The translations under genes were made by a program, and so were the position numbers. The notes under the pieces were generated by a model. The model was not told the DNA's origin. It ran no database searches and saw only the letters and a list, made by a program, of their open reading frames with translations. Positions 1-8,072 of a DNA stretch of 64,000 nt are shown piece after piece. The stretch's first letter is position 1; each line of letters starts with the position of its first letter. Source of the DNA: Ramlibacter sp. (GTDB taxonomy: Bacteria > Pseudomonadota > Gammaproteobacteria > Burkholderiales > Burkholderiaceae_C); the NCBI GenBank assembly GCA_019635415.1, contig JAHBZN010000007.1, positions 62,001 to 126,000 of the forward strand, given 5' to 3'.

Positions 1-971
1 TTCACGGGAATACCCGCGTTCAGGAAATTCATGGAAATGCCGCCGCCCATGGTGCCGGCGCCGATCACGGCGACCGACTTGATCTCGCGCTTTGGCGTGT
101 CCTCGGGCACATCGGGGATCTTCGAGGCGGCGCGCTCGGCCACGAACAGGTGGCGCAAGGCGCGGCATTCGGGGGTAAACATCAGCGCGGCGAAGATTTC
201 GCGCTCGAACACCATGCCGTCATCGAACTTCATTTTGGTGGCCGCTTCGACAGCGTCGACACACTTGGCCGGTGCCGGGAAGTTCTTGGCCATGCCCTTG
301 ACCATGTTGCGGGCAAACTGGAAGTAGGCGTCGCCCAGTGGGTGCTTGACCTTCATGTCGCGCACCAGCGGCAGCGGCCGGGCATCGGCCACGGAACGGG
401 CAAAAGCCAGGGCTTCCTCGGCCAGGGACTCGGCTGACGCAGCCATCTTGTCGAACAATTTCTGGCCAGGGAGCTGGGCCAGCATTTCACTCTTCACAGG
501 TTCGCCGCTGACGATCATGTTGAGCGCGGCTTCAACCCCCACCACGCGGGGCAGTCGCTGCGTGCCGCCTGCGCCAGGGATCAGGCCGAGCTTCACCTCG
601 GGCAGGGCCACGCTGGTACCGGGCGCCGCAATGCGGTAGTGGCAACCCAGCGCCAGTTCCAGACCACCGCCCATGGCCACCGAGTGCATCGCGGCAACCA
701 CCGGCTTGGCCGAGTTTTCCACCGCGATGATGACCGACAGCAGGTTGGGTTCCGCCAGCGCCTTGGGCGTGCCGAATTCCTTGATGTCGGCACCGCCGGA
801 AAAAGCCTTGCCTGCTCCGGTGATGACGATGGCCTTGACGGCCGCATCGGCGTTGGCTTTGGACAGGCCATCGGTCAGGCCGACGCGGGTCGCGTGACCC
901 AGGCCATTGACCGGCGGGTTGTTCATGGTGATCACGGCAACGTCGCCGTGAACTTTGTATTCAGCGGTCAT
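1..971 (-). CDS. 3-hydroxyacyl-CoA dehydrogenase / enoyl-CoA hydratase, FadB/FadJ type (partial, C-terminus outside window)
   Basis: This is the N-terminal part of a multifunctional beta-oxidation enzyme that hydrates trans-2-enoyl-CoA and oxidises 3-hydroxyacyl-CoA in the cytoplasm. About 323 codons are visible. The first ~190 residues are a crotonase domain with a GGGLELALGCHYRIA stretch and a GLIPGAGGTQRLP motif. After a helical linker a Rossmann dinucleotide fold begins with GAGTMGGGI close to the window edge. The ATG at 971 is preceded by an AAGGAA Shine-Dalgarno about 10 nt upstream. A perfect 12-bp palindrome lies 28 nt upstream of the start and suggests TetR-type repression. It follows the liv operon on the same strand with a 114-bp gap. 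The 3' half lies outside, so FadB and FadJ cannot be told apart. Confidence 0.9.
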   Translation of the reverse strand, partial: MTAEYKVHGDVAVITMNNPPVNGLGHATRVGLTDGLSKANADAAVKAIVITGAGKAFSGGADIKEFGTPKALAEPNLLSVIIAVENSAKPVVAAMHSVAMGGGLELALGCHYRIAAPGTSVALPEVKLGLIPGAGGTQRLPRVVGVEAALNMIVSGEPVKSEMLAQLPGQKLFDKMAASAESLAEEALAFARSVADARPLPLVRDMKVKHPLGDAYFQFARNMVKGMAKNFPAPAKCVDAVEAATKMKFDDGMVFEREIFAALMFTPECRALRHLFVAERAASKIPDVPEDTPKREIKSVAVIGAGTMGGGISMNFLNAGIPV

Positions 972-998
972 GCTGGGGGTTCCTTGTAGGGTGGAAAA

Positions 999-1010
999 GA
1001 ACGATCGTTC
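999..1010. promoter_or_regulatory. Palindromic operator candidate upstream of the beta-oxidation gene
   Basis: GAACGATCGTTC is a perfect 12-bp palindrome located 28-39 nt upstream of the start codon of the fad-type gene on the minus strand. Repeated ACGNNCGT-like half sites are typical of TetR/AcrR operators controlling fatty-acid and acyl-CoA genes in betaproteobacteria. That assignment is inference from position and symmetry, because no regulator gene lies next to it. Confidence 0.4.
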
Positions 1011-1085
1011 GTTTTTTATTGTAGGGCGATTATGCTGCGCTGCAACGGGGCCTTGTCACAGGTGGGACAAAGCCCCCGCTCCGGC

Positions 1086-1781
1086 TCAGACTTCGAGCCA
1101 CTCCTTGCGAATATAGGCGTCGGCGCGCAGGCTGTCAGGTGTGCCTTGAAACACGATGCTTCCGTGGCCCATGACCAGGGCCCGGTCCGAAACCTTGAGC
1201 GCGATGGTGAGTTTCTGCTCGATGAGCAGCACCGAAATGCCACGCGACTTGAGCTTCAGCAGGTATTCGCCCACCAGTTCAACGATCTTGGGGGCAAGCC
1301 CCTCGGTGGGCTCATCGATGATGATGAGGTCCGGGTCGCCCATGAGGGTTCGGCACAGCGTGAGCATCTGCTGCTCGCCACCCGACAGCACACCGGCCTC
1401 GGTGTGCTGCCGCTCGCGCAGCCGCGGAAACATCTCGTACATGTCGTCGAACGACCAGCGGCTGCCCTTGCCACGGCCTTTTTGCCCCAGCACCAGGTTC
1501 TGGTGGACGGTCAGCTTGGGAAAGATGTCGCGGTTCTCGGGCACGTAGCCCAGCCCCAGGTGGGCAATCTCGTAGGCCTTGCGGCCCATGATCTGCTGAT
1601 CCTTCCACAGGAGCGACCCCTGGCAGTCGACCATGCCCATGATGGCCTTGGCGGTTGTGGAGCGGCCTGAGCCATTGCGGCCGAGCAGAGCCACGATCTC
1701 ACCAGGGTTGACGCCAAAACTGACGCCGTGCAACACGTGGCTCTTGCCGTAGAAGGCGTGGAGGTTGTCAATCTTCAGCAT
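1086..1781 (-). CDS. livF: Branched-chain amino acid ABC transporter ATP-binding protein LivF
   Basis: This cytoplasmic ATPase subunit energises the LivHM permease for Leu/Ile/Val or related substrate import. It has 231 residues, the usual length of LivF. The Walker A loop at residues 34-42 reads GRNGSGRST, so the canonical lysine is an arginine (R40). The codon reads CGC in the sequence. The LSGGEQQ signature and a DEPTEGLAP Walker B/D-loop follow normally. The gene overlaps livG by ATGA and is the last gene of the livK-H-M-G-F series. The LivF assignment rests on family length, the DEPTEGLAP motif and its position after livG. Confidence 0.93.
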   Translation of the reverse strand: MLKIDNLHAFYGKSHVLHGVSFGVNPGEIVALLGRNGSGRSTTAKAIMGMVDCQGSLLWKDQQIMGRKAYEIAHLGLGYVPENRDIFPKLTVHQNLVLGQKGRGKGSRWSFDDMYEMFPRLRERQHTEAGVLSGGEQQMLTLCRTLMGDPDLIIIDEPTEGLAPKIVELVGEYLLKLKSRGISVLLIEQKLTIALKVSDRALVMGHGSIVFQGTPDSLRADAYIRKEWLEV

Positions 1782-2554
1782 CAGTGGGCTCCCTGCGCCT
1801 GTTCGTCCGCCACATGCGAGCCAAGGTAGGCTTCCTGCACGCTCTGGTTGGCCCGCACCGCATCAGGGGTATCGAAGGCCAGGACCTCGCCATAGACGAC
1901 CACGGCGATCTTGTCGGCCAGCCCGAAGACCACGCCCATGTCATGTTCGACGGTCAGCAGCGTCTTGCCCACGGTGACTTCCTTGATCAGATCGATGAAG
2001 CGGGCCGTTTCGGATTTGCTCATGCCAGCGGTCGGCTCGTCCAGCAGGATGACGTTGGCCCCGCCTGCGATGGTGATGCCGATCTCCAGGGCGCGCTGCT
2101 CAGCGTAGGTCAGGTTCGTGGCCAGTACGTCGCGCTTGCGGTCCAGCTTGATCATCTCCATGAGCTGTTGCGCGCGCTCGTTGGCGTCATCCAGGTCCGC
2201 GAGGAACTTGAGGAAGGTGTACTTGTAGCCCAGGCTCCAGAGCACGCCGCAGCGCAGGTTCTCGAACACGCTGAGCTTGGGAAAGATATTGGTGATCTGG
2301 AAACTGCGCGACAGGCCCAGCCGATTGATCTGGAACGGACGCAGGCCGTTGATCCGCTGACCGTTGAGCAACACCTCGCCGCTGGTAGGTTCGAAGCGGC
2401 CGCTGATCAGGTTGAACAGAGTGGATTTGCCCGCCCCGTTCGGGCCGATGATGGCCACACGCTCACCGGATTTGACCGCCAGATCCACCCCACGGATGAT
2501 CTCCGTCCTGCCGAAGCTCTTGCGCAGGGCCTTCAGTTCAATTGCGTAACTCAT
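1781..2554 (-). CDS. livG: Branched-chain amino acid ABC transporter ATP-binding protein LivG
   Basis: This is the second ATPase of the Liv importer, 257 residues long. I chose the ATG at 2554, which overlaps the livM stop in an ATGA. A longer in-frame extension would sit inside livM and has no homology-like features. The Walker A motif GPNGAGKST lies near residue 40. The signature is the LivG-type degenerate LTYAEQRALEI in place of LSGGQ, and Walker B is VILLDEPTAGM. The canonical Walker lysine is present here, unlike in the neighbouring LivF. Confidence 0.94.
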   Translation of the reverse strand: MSYAIELKALRKSFGRTEIIRGVDLAVKSGERVAIIGPNGAGKSTLFNLISGRFEPTSGEVLLNGQRINGLRPFQINRLGLSRSFQITNIFPKLSVFENLRCGVLWSLGYKYTFLKFLADLDDANERAQQLMEMIKLDRKRDVLATNLTYAEQRALEIGITIAGGANVILLDEPTAGMSKSETARFIDLIKEVTVGKTLLTVEHDMGVVFGLADKIAVVVYGEVLAFDTPDAVRANQSVQEAYLGSHVADEQAQGAH

Positions 2555-3864
2555 CAGAGGGCCTCCCGGCGCTTGATTTCTTTTTCGATATAGGCCTGGA
2601 TTTCGCCCCACTCCACGAGGAACCTGCGTCGCGTGACTTCAAACAGGAACAATCCGGTGAGCATGACGAAACCGGCGCCAAACCAGCTGCTCAGCCCCTT
2701 GGCGTTCAGGGTGGCTCCGAGGAATTTCAGGTTGGGCCCCAGAGCCTGGTTGAGCTGCAGGTGGTACACCATCTCGATCATCGTGGCTGCGCCGAGCAAC
2801 GCCACCAGCGCGGTGACCGCCAGTGCCAGGTAACTGACCCATAGCTGCTTCAGCTTGCCGAACGACGCCACGCGCAGGTTCATCATGATCAGGCTCGCCA
2901 CACCGCCCGGCGCGTACATCACCATGAACAGGAAGATCAAGCCCAGGTACAACAGCCAGGCCTTGGTGAATTCCGACAGCAACACGAACGCCAGCACCAT
3001 CAGGATGCCCCCGATGATGGGGCCGAAGAAGAAGGTTGCACCGCCGAGGAAGGTGAACAGCAGGTAGGCGCCCGAACGCGGGCCACCGACCACCTCCGAG
3101 GTGACGATCTCGAAATTCAGCGCGGCCAGGCCACCCGACACGCCGGCAAAAAAGGCCGCGATGATGAACGCAAAGTAGCGCACCTTCTGGGTGTCATAGC
3201 CCACGAACTCGACGCGTTCGGGGTTGTCCCGCACGGCATTGAGCATCCGGCCCAGCGGGGTGCGGGTGAACGCGTACATGAGCGCCGTGCAGATGAAGGT
3301 GTAGATCGCGATCAGGTAGTACAGCTGGATCTGGGGGCCGAACGTGATCCCCAGCGCGTTGGCGATGCCGCCCGCCTTGGCGCCGGTGACCCGGTTGCCC
3401 GAGATGCCGCCTTCGCCACCGAAGAACTCCGGAAACATCAGTGCCATGGCCCAGACCAGTTCACCGATCCCCAGTGTGATCATGGCGAACGGTGTGGCCG
3501 CCTTCTTGGTCGTGACCCAGCCGAATATGACGGCAAAGAATGCCGCGGAAACACCCCCAGCGATGGGGATCAGGCTGACGGGCAGCGGCAAGGTGCCTTT
3601 GCTCACCAGGTTCAGCGTGTGGATGGCCAGGAAGGATCCCAGGCCCGAATACACCGCATGGCCGAAGCTCAGCATCCCGCCCTGCCCCAGCAGCATGTTG
3701 TAGGACAGGCAGACAATGATGGCGATGCCCATCTGGCTCAGCATGGTATGGGACAGGCTGCTGGTGAACAGCAGCGGCGCCACCAGCAGCACCGCCGCGA
3801 ACAGGCTCCAGATGATCCAGCGGCCGATGTTGAAAGGCTTGAATTGGTAATACTGTTTTGGCAT
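2554..3864 (-). CDS. livM: Branched-chain amino acid ABC transporter permease LivM
   Basis: This is an integral inner-membrane permease subunit, 436 residues, with about ten hydrophobic segments and the LivM/LivH-family cytoplasmic loop with GRMLNAVRDNPERVEFVGYD. The ATG at 3864 is preceded by GGAGG with 7-nt spacing, so it is preferred over an upstream TTG that overlaps the livH stop. The last ~90 residues carry two further hydrophobic segments and a basic tail that exceed the shorter LivM forms. It is translationally coupled to livH upstream and livG downstream. Confidence 0.93.
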   Translation of the reverse strand: MPKQYYQFKPFNIGRWIIWSLFAAVLLVAPLLFTSSLSHTMLSQMGIAIIVCLSYNMLLGQGGMLSFGHAVYSGLGSFLAIHTLNLVSKGTLPLPVSLIPIAGGVSAAFFAVIFGWVTTKKAATPFAMITLGIGELVWAMALMFPEFFGGEGGISGNRVTGAKAGGIANALGITFGPQIQLYYLIAIYTFICTALMYAFTRTPLGRMLNAVRDNPERVEFVGYDTQKVRYFAFIIAAFFAGVSGGLAALNFEIVTSEVVGGPRSGAYLLFTFLGGATFFFGPIIGGILMVLAFVLLSEFTKAWLLYLGLIFLFMVMYAPGGVASLIMMNLRVASFGKLKQLWVSYLALAVTALVALLGAATMIEMVYHLQLNQALGPNLKFLGATLNAKGLSSWFGAGFVMLTGLFLFEVTRRRFLVEWGEIQAYIEKEIKRREAL

Positions 3865-3866
3865 GG

Positions 3867-4814
3867 TCAACCCTCCCGCGTGCCGAGCAGGCCCTTGGGC
3901 CGGAAGATGAGGATCAGCACCAGGAACATGTAAGGCAGGATCGGTGCGATCTGGCTGATCTTGAGCTTCCAGAGCGCGTAGCCAAAGGTCTGCGGCGTGA
4001 TGGCCACACCCAGGCTTTTCGCCGCGCCGAGCAGCGAACTGTCTATACCGACCGCAAAGGTCTGGATCACCCCGATCAGCAGCGAGGCCACAAAGGCCCC
4101 GGACAGGGAACCCATGCCTCCGACCACCACCACCACGAAGATAACCGACCCCACGGTCGCGGCCATGCCGGGCTCGGTGACGAAGGCGTTGCCGCCAATC
4201 ACCCCGGCCAGGCCCGCGAGCGCCGCACCGCCGCCAAATACGAGCATGAACACGCGTGGGACGTTGTGTCCCAGGGATTCAACCGCCTCAGGATGGGTCA
4301 GCGCGGCCTGGATGACCAAACCAATGCGCGTGCGCGTCAGCAGCAACCAGATGGCGACGAGCATCAGCAGGGCCACCAGCATCATGAATCCACGATAGAT
4401 CGGGAACTGCGTGCCGTACAGCGTGAACAGCGGTCCATCGAGCAAGGCCGGAACGCGGTAGTCGACGGAGCTGGTGCCCCAGACCAGCTGGACCATCTCC
4501 AGAATGATGAAGCTCAGTCCGAACGTGATCAGCAGCTCGGGCACGTGGCCAAATTTGTGCACGCGGCGCAGGCAGTATTTCTCGAACGCCGCACCCAGCA
4601 CCCCCACCAGCAGTGGCGCGACCAACAGGGCGGGCCAGTACCCGACCAGCTCGGTCGTGCTGTACGCAAAGTAGGCACCGAGCATGTAGAAGCTCGCATG
4701 CGCGAAATTGAGCACGCCCATCATGCTGAAAATCAGCGTGAGGCCCGAACTCAGCATGAACAGCAGCAGCCCGTAGCTGAGCCCGTTCAATAACGAAATG
4801 GTGAAAAACTCCAT
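3867..4814 (-). CDS. livH: Branched-chain amino acid ABC transporter permease LivH
   Basis: This is the first permease subunit of the importer. It has 315 residues and about eight transmembrane helices, starting FFTISLLNGLSYGLLLFMLS as LivH proteins do. The conserved loop with GLVIQAALTHPEAVESLGHN and the GGMGSLSGAFVASLLIG glycine-rich segment mark the BPD_transp_2 family. It lies downstream of livK, separated by about 108 bp that contain an intrinsic terminator. LivH and the rest of the transporter are therefore probably expressed by partial read-through at lower levels than the binding protein. Confidence 0.93.
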   Translation of the reverse strand: MEFFTISLLNGLSYGLLLFMLSSGLTLIFSMMGVLNFAHASFYMLGAYFAYSTTELVGYWPALLVAPLLVGVLGAAFEKYCLRRVHKFGHVPELLITFGLSFIILEMVQLVWGTSSVDYRVPALLDGPLFTLYGTQFPIYRGFMMLVALLMLVAIWLLLTRTRIGLVIQAALTHPEAVESLGHNVPRVFMLVFGGGAALAGLAGVIGGNAFVTEPGMAATVGSVIFVVVVVGGMGSLSGAFVASLLIGVIQTFAVGIDSSLLGAAKSLGVAITPQTFGYALWKLKISQIAPILPYMFLVLILIFRPKGLLGTREG

Positions 4815-4859
4815 GCTGTACCCGCGTGGTTGATGAGGGTGCCGGGCCGGGACGGCAAC

Positions 4860-4893
4860 AAAAAAGCCGGGATGGCGTGCGCTATCCCGGCTT
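4860..4893 (-). terminator. Intrinsic terminator/attenuator between livK and livH
   Basis: Read on the minus strand, a perfect 10-bp stem (AAGCCGGGAT with its complement) with a 10-nt loop is followed directly by six T residues. It sits between the livK stop at 4923 and the livH start at 4814, all on the same strand. This is the classic arrangement that gives more binding protein than membrane subunits. Confidence 0.88.
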
Positions 4894-4922
4894 GTCCTCC
4901 GGCGTCAGGAACTCCGACCGGC

Positions 4923-6158
4923 TCAGCCGGGGCGCTTCATCTGGCAGCTGGTCGGCGTGCTGGCCACGTAGGGCTCCATCTGCTTGATGGGAGCGAAGGT
5001 GTAGCCCGTGTTCTCCACGCTGTAGGGGTACTTCTTGTCGGCCTTTTGCCACTTGGTCACGAACATGGACTGCTGCAGCTGGTGGTCAGAGGCGCGCATG
5101 GTCACATCACCCGCGAAGCTCTTGACCGTCAGGCCTTCCATTGCCTTGGCCACGGCCACCGGGTTGGTGGAATGGGCCTTGGCCATGGCAGCACCCAGCA
5201 GATTGATGCCGTTATAGGTGGCGAACGTGTAGTAGTCGTCGTTGAACTTCTTCTTGTACTCGGCGGCCATCTGGCCCAGTTCGCCGCCGTGGTTGGCGTG
5301 ACCATAGGCAATCACGTAGACCTCGTTCGCGCCGGCGGCCGCAAGGGCCGTTGGCGTGCCAGTCACACCGGCGTAGTAGGTGTACATCGGAATCTTCAGG
5401 CCGGCGTCGCCCAGCGCCTTCACCAGCAGGGTCAGATCCTGGCCCCAGTTGCCGGTCACGATCGCGTCAGCACCGGATTGCTTGATCTTGGCCACGTAGG
5501 GCGAGAAGTCCTTGACCTGACCGATGGGATGCAGGTCTTCCCCGACGATCTGCACGTCGGGACGCTTGCGCGCGATGCCTTCCTTGAAATACTTGGCGAC
5601 CTGGTGGCCGTGCGAGTAGTTCTGGCCGATGATGTAGACCTTCTTGACCTTGGGCTGATCCTTCATGAAGGAGGTCAGTGCCTCCATCTTCATGGTGGTG
5701 TCCGCATCGAGGCGGAAATGCCAGTAGTCGCACTTCTCGTTGGTCAGCGCAGGATCGACGGCCGCGTAGTTCAGGTAGACCACTTCCTTGCCCGGATTGC
5801 GCGAATTGTGCTTCTCGACGGCGTCGAGAATGGCTGCCGCGGCGCCCGAGCCGTTGCCCTGGGTCACGTAACGGAAGCCCTGGTCGATCGCCGCTTTCAG
5901 CGTGTTCAGGCTTTCCTGGGGGGAGCCCTTGTTGTCAAAGCCCACCACTTCGAATTTCACACCCGCCGGGTTCTTGGCGCCCGAGAAGTGGTCCGCCACG
6001 AATTGCCAGCTCTTGAGCTGGTTCTGCCCCACGTTGGCGAACGGGCCCGACAGCGGGTCCATGAAGGCGATCTTCACGGTCTCGCCCTTCTGGGCGTAGG
6101 ACACGCCAGCAACCACCATGATGGCGGATGCGACGACGGTTTTGAGTGCAAATTTCAT
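4923..6158 (-). CDS. livK: Branched-chain amino acid ABC transporter substrate-binding protein
   Basis: This is a periplasmic binding protein of the Peripla_BP_6 / LivK type. It has 411 residues and a clear Sec signal peptide (basic start, hydrophobic core, cleavage near VSYAQ). The mature part starts VKIAFMDPLSGPFANVGQNQ, typical of ligand-binding lobe I. Two Rossmann-like lobes follow, with motifs such as YVTQGNGSGAAAAILDA and TGNWGQDLTLLVKAL. The substrate may be a branched-chain amino acid, an amide or an aromatic acid, and the sequence alone does not decide. It is the first gene of the liv operon and is followed by an attenuating terminator. Confidence 0.9.
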   Translation of the reverse strand: MKFALKTVVASAIMVVAGVSYAQKGETVKIAFMDPLSGPFANVGQNQLKSWQFVADHFSGAKNPAGVKFEVVGFDNKGSPQESLNTLKAAIDQGFRYVTQGNGSGAAAAILDAVEKHNSRNPGKEVVYLNYAAVDPALTNEKCDYWHFRLDADTTMKMEALTSFMKDQPKVKKVYIIGQNYSHGHQVAKYFKEGIARKRPDVQIVGEDLHPIGQVKDFSPYVAKIKQSGADAIVTGNWGQDLTLLVKALGDAGLKIPMYTYYAGVTGTPTALAAAGANEVYVIAYGHANHGGELGQMAAEYKKKFNDDYYTFATYNGINLLGAAMAKAHSTNPVAVAKAMEGLTVKSFAGDVTMRASDHQLQQSMFVTKWQKADKKYPYSVENTGYTFAPIKQMEPYVASTPTSCQMKRPG

Positions 6159-6227
6159 TGGGTGTCTCCTTGGTTGACTGACAGCGCGCAGAGTACAAGT
6201 TTTTGTGCAGTGCAGCGCTCAGGGATT

Positions 6228-6247
6228 GCCCCTAAGCAGGGGCTTTT
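6228..6247. other. Short hairpin in the livK / acyl-CoA ligase intergenic region
   Basis: GCCCCT, a 4-nt loop and AGGGGC are followed by TTTT on the plus strand. Both flanking genes are on the minus strand, where the hairpin lacks a T-tract, so a terminator role for the ligase gene is uncertain. It could be a weak terminator or a protein-binding site. Confidence 0.35.
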
Positions 6248-6250
6248 CTA

Positions 6251-6264
6251 TCGCCCATGTGACA
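6251..6264. promoter_or_regulatory. Shared 14-nt motif upstream of livK (copy 1)
   Basis: TCGCCCATGTGACA lies about 93 nt upstream of the livK start codon. An identical 14-mer occurs at 8056-8069, about 75 nt upstream of the acyl-CoA ligase start, in the same orientation. Identical motifs at comparable distances upstream of two neighbouring catabolic genes suggest a common regulator. This is inference only. Confidence 0.35.
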
Positions 6265-6349
6265 GCGGGTTGCGCACCCGTGTTCCCGCATTCTGCAGTG
6301 CGGGAAAATCGGGTGGCATGCACCACAAAGGCACACGGGCACGAGAGGG

Positions 6350-7981
6350 TCATGCGGCCGGCAGCTTGTAATCCTTCAGTATTTCGCGCAGCCGCGTCTT
6401 GAGAATCTTGCCCGTGGCGCCCAGCGGAATGGCGTCGACGAAGACGATGTCGTCGGGCACCTGCCACTTGGCAACGGTCTTGCCCTGATAGAACGCTAGG
6501 AGTTCCTCGCGCGTCACGTCCATGCCCGGCTTCCTGACAATGGCCACGATCGGACGTTCGTCCCACTTTGGGTGCGGCACGCCGATGCAGGCGGCCATGG
6601 CCACGGCCGGGTGCGCCACCGCGATGTTTTCGATGTCAATGGAGCTGATCCATTCACCGCCGGACTTGATGACGTCTTTGCTGCGATCGGTGATCTGCAT
6701 ATAGCCATCGGCGTCGATGGTGGCCACGTCCCCCGTGGGGAACCAGCCATCCACCAGCGGGTCTCCGCCCTCGCCCTTGAAATACTCGCGCACGATCCAC
6801 GGCCCCCTGACATACAGGTCGCCAAAGGCCTTGCCGTCCCATGGCAGCTCCTGGCCGTCATCGCCGACGATCTTCATGTCCACGCCGTAGATGGCCCGCC
6901 CCTGCTTCAGGCGGATCTTCATCTTCTCGTCGGCCGTCATTTCAAGGTGCTTGTTCTTGAGCGTGCACAGGGTGCCCAGAGGACTCATCTCGGTCATGCC
7001 CCAGGCATGCAGGACTTCGACGCCGTAGTCGTCATTGAAGGCGGTGATCATGGCGGGCGGGCACGCCGAGCCCCCGATGACCGTACGCTTCAGCGTGGTG
7101 AAGCGCAGGTTGTCCGGCTTCATGTGACCCAGCAGCATCTGCCAGACCGTGGGCACACCCGCGGCATAGCTCACCTTTTCGGCCTCGATGAGCTCGTACA
7201 CCGATTTCCCGTCCAGGGCCGGCCCCGGGAAAACCAGCTTGGCCCCCGTCAGGGCGGCTGAGTAGGGAATGCCCCAGGCATTCACATGGAACATCGGAAC
7301 CACGGGCAGGATGGAGTCGCGGGCACTCAGGCACATCACATCCGGCAGGGCCGCGGCGTAGGCATGCAGGATGGTCGATCGATGGCTGTACAACGCCGCC
7401 TTCGGGTTGCCCGTCGTGCCACTGGTGTAGCACATGCTGGACGCCGAGTTCTCGTCAAAACTGGGCCAGGCATACGTGTCGGGTTGGGCCCCTACCCAGG
7501 TCTCATAGCTCGTCAGCTTGGGGATTCCGCTGTCCGCCGGAAGACGGTCCGCGTCGCACATCGCGATCCAGTGCTTGATGGTGGTGCATTTGGCGTGTAC
7601 CGCCTGGATGATGGGGAGAAAGGTCAGGTCAAAGCACATGACCTGGTCTTCTGCATGGTTGGCAATCCAGGCAATCTGGTCGGGGTGCAGGCGCGGATTG
7701 ACCGTGTGCAGCACCCGGCCGGAGCCGCTCACGCCAAAGTAAAGCTCCAGGTGCCGGTAACCGTTCCAGGCCAGTGTGGCCACGCGGTCGCTGAAGCCGA
7801 GTTTCAGGGCGTCCAGCGCATTGGCCACCTGGCGGGATCGGGCCGCCACGTCACGATAGGTGTAGCGATGCAGGTCGCCCTCCACGCGCCGGGATACGAC
7901 TTCGGCATCACCATGATGACGCTCGGCGAAATCGATCAGAGAGGAAATCAGCAGCGGTTGGCTTTGCATCAAACCCAGCAT
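6350..7981 (-). CDS. Fatty-acid (medium/long-chain) acyl-CoA ligase, AlkK-like
   Basis: This is an adenylate-forming acyl-CoA synthetase, 543 residues, that activates fatty acids to acyl-CoA with ATP and CoA. The ATG at 7981 is chosen because AAGGAG precedes it by 8 nt. The earlier in-frame ATG at 8035 has no such site. Motifs are the P-loop CYTSGTTGNPKAALYSH, the A5-type HAWGMTEMSPLGTL, GWFPTGDVATID, and the C-terminal catalytic lysine in GATGKILKTRLREIL. The start MLGLMQSQPLLISSL is typical of the AlkK subgroup of medium-chain acyl-CoA ligases. Its neighbourhood (beta-oxidation enzyme, Liv transporter, orphan binding protein) fits carboxylate uptake and catabolism. Confidence 0.9.
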   Translation of the reverse strand: MLGLMQSQPLLISSLIDFAERHHGDAEVVSRRVEGDLHRYTYRDVAARSRQVANALDALKLGFSDRVATLAWNGYRHLELYFGVSGSGRVLHTVNPRLHPDQIAWIANHAEDQVMCFDLTFLPIIQAVHAKCTTIKHWIAMCDADRLPADSGIPKLTSYETWVGAQPDTYAWPSFDENSASSMCYTSGTTGNPKAALYSHRSTILHAYAAALPDVMCLSARDSILPVVPMFHVNAWGIPYSAALTGAKLVFPGPALDGKSVYELIEAEKVSYAAGVPTVWQMLLGHMKPDNLRFTTLKRTVIGGSACPPAMITAFNDDYGVEVLHAWGMTEMSPLGTLCTLKNKHLEMTADEKMKIRLKQGRAIYGVDMKIVGDDGQELPWDGKAFGDLYVRGPWIVREYFKGEGGDPLVDGWFPTGDVATIDADGYMQITDRSKDVIKSGGEWISSIDIENIAVAHPAVAMAACIGVPHPKWDERPIVAIVRKPGMDVTREELLAFYQGKTVAKWQVPDDIVFVDAIPLGATGKILKTRLREILKDYKLPAA

Positions 7982-8055
7982 GGGTACTACTCCTTGAGGC
8001 ATGTGTTTCGGATCCTTATCGTAGTCGGTGGCCACGTGTTTTGAAAAGCAGGGTT

Positions 8056-8069
8056 TCGCCCATGTGACA
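8056..8069. promoter_or_regulatory. Shared 14-nt motif upstream of acyl-CoA ligase (copy 2)
   Basis: This is the second exact copy of TCGCCCATGTGACA. It lies between the stop of the orphan binding-protein gene and the start of the acyl-CoA ligase gene. See the copy at 6251-6264 for comparison. Confidence 0.35.
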
Positions 8070-8072
8070 ACC

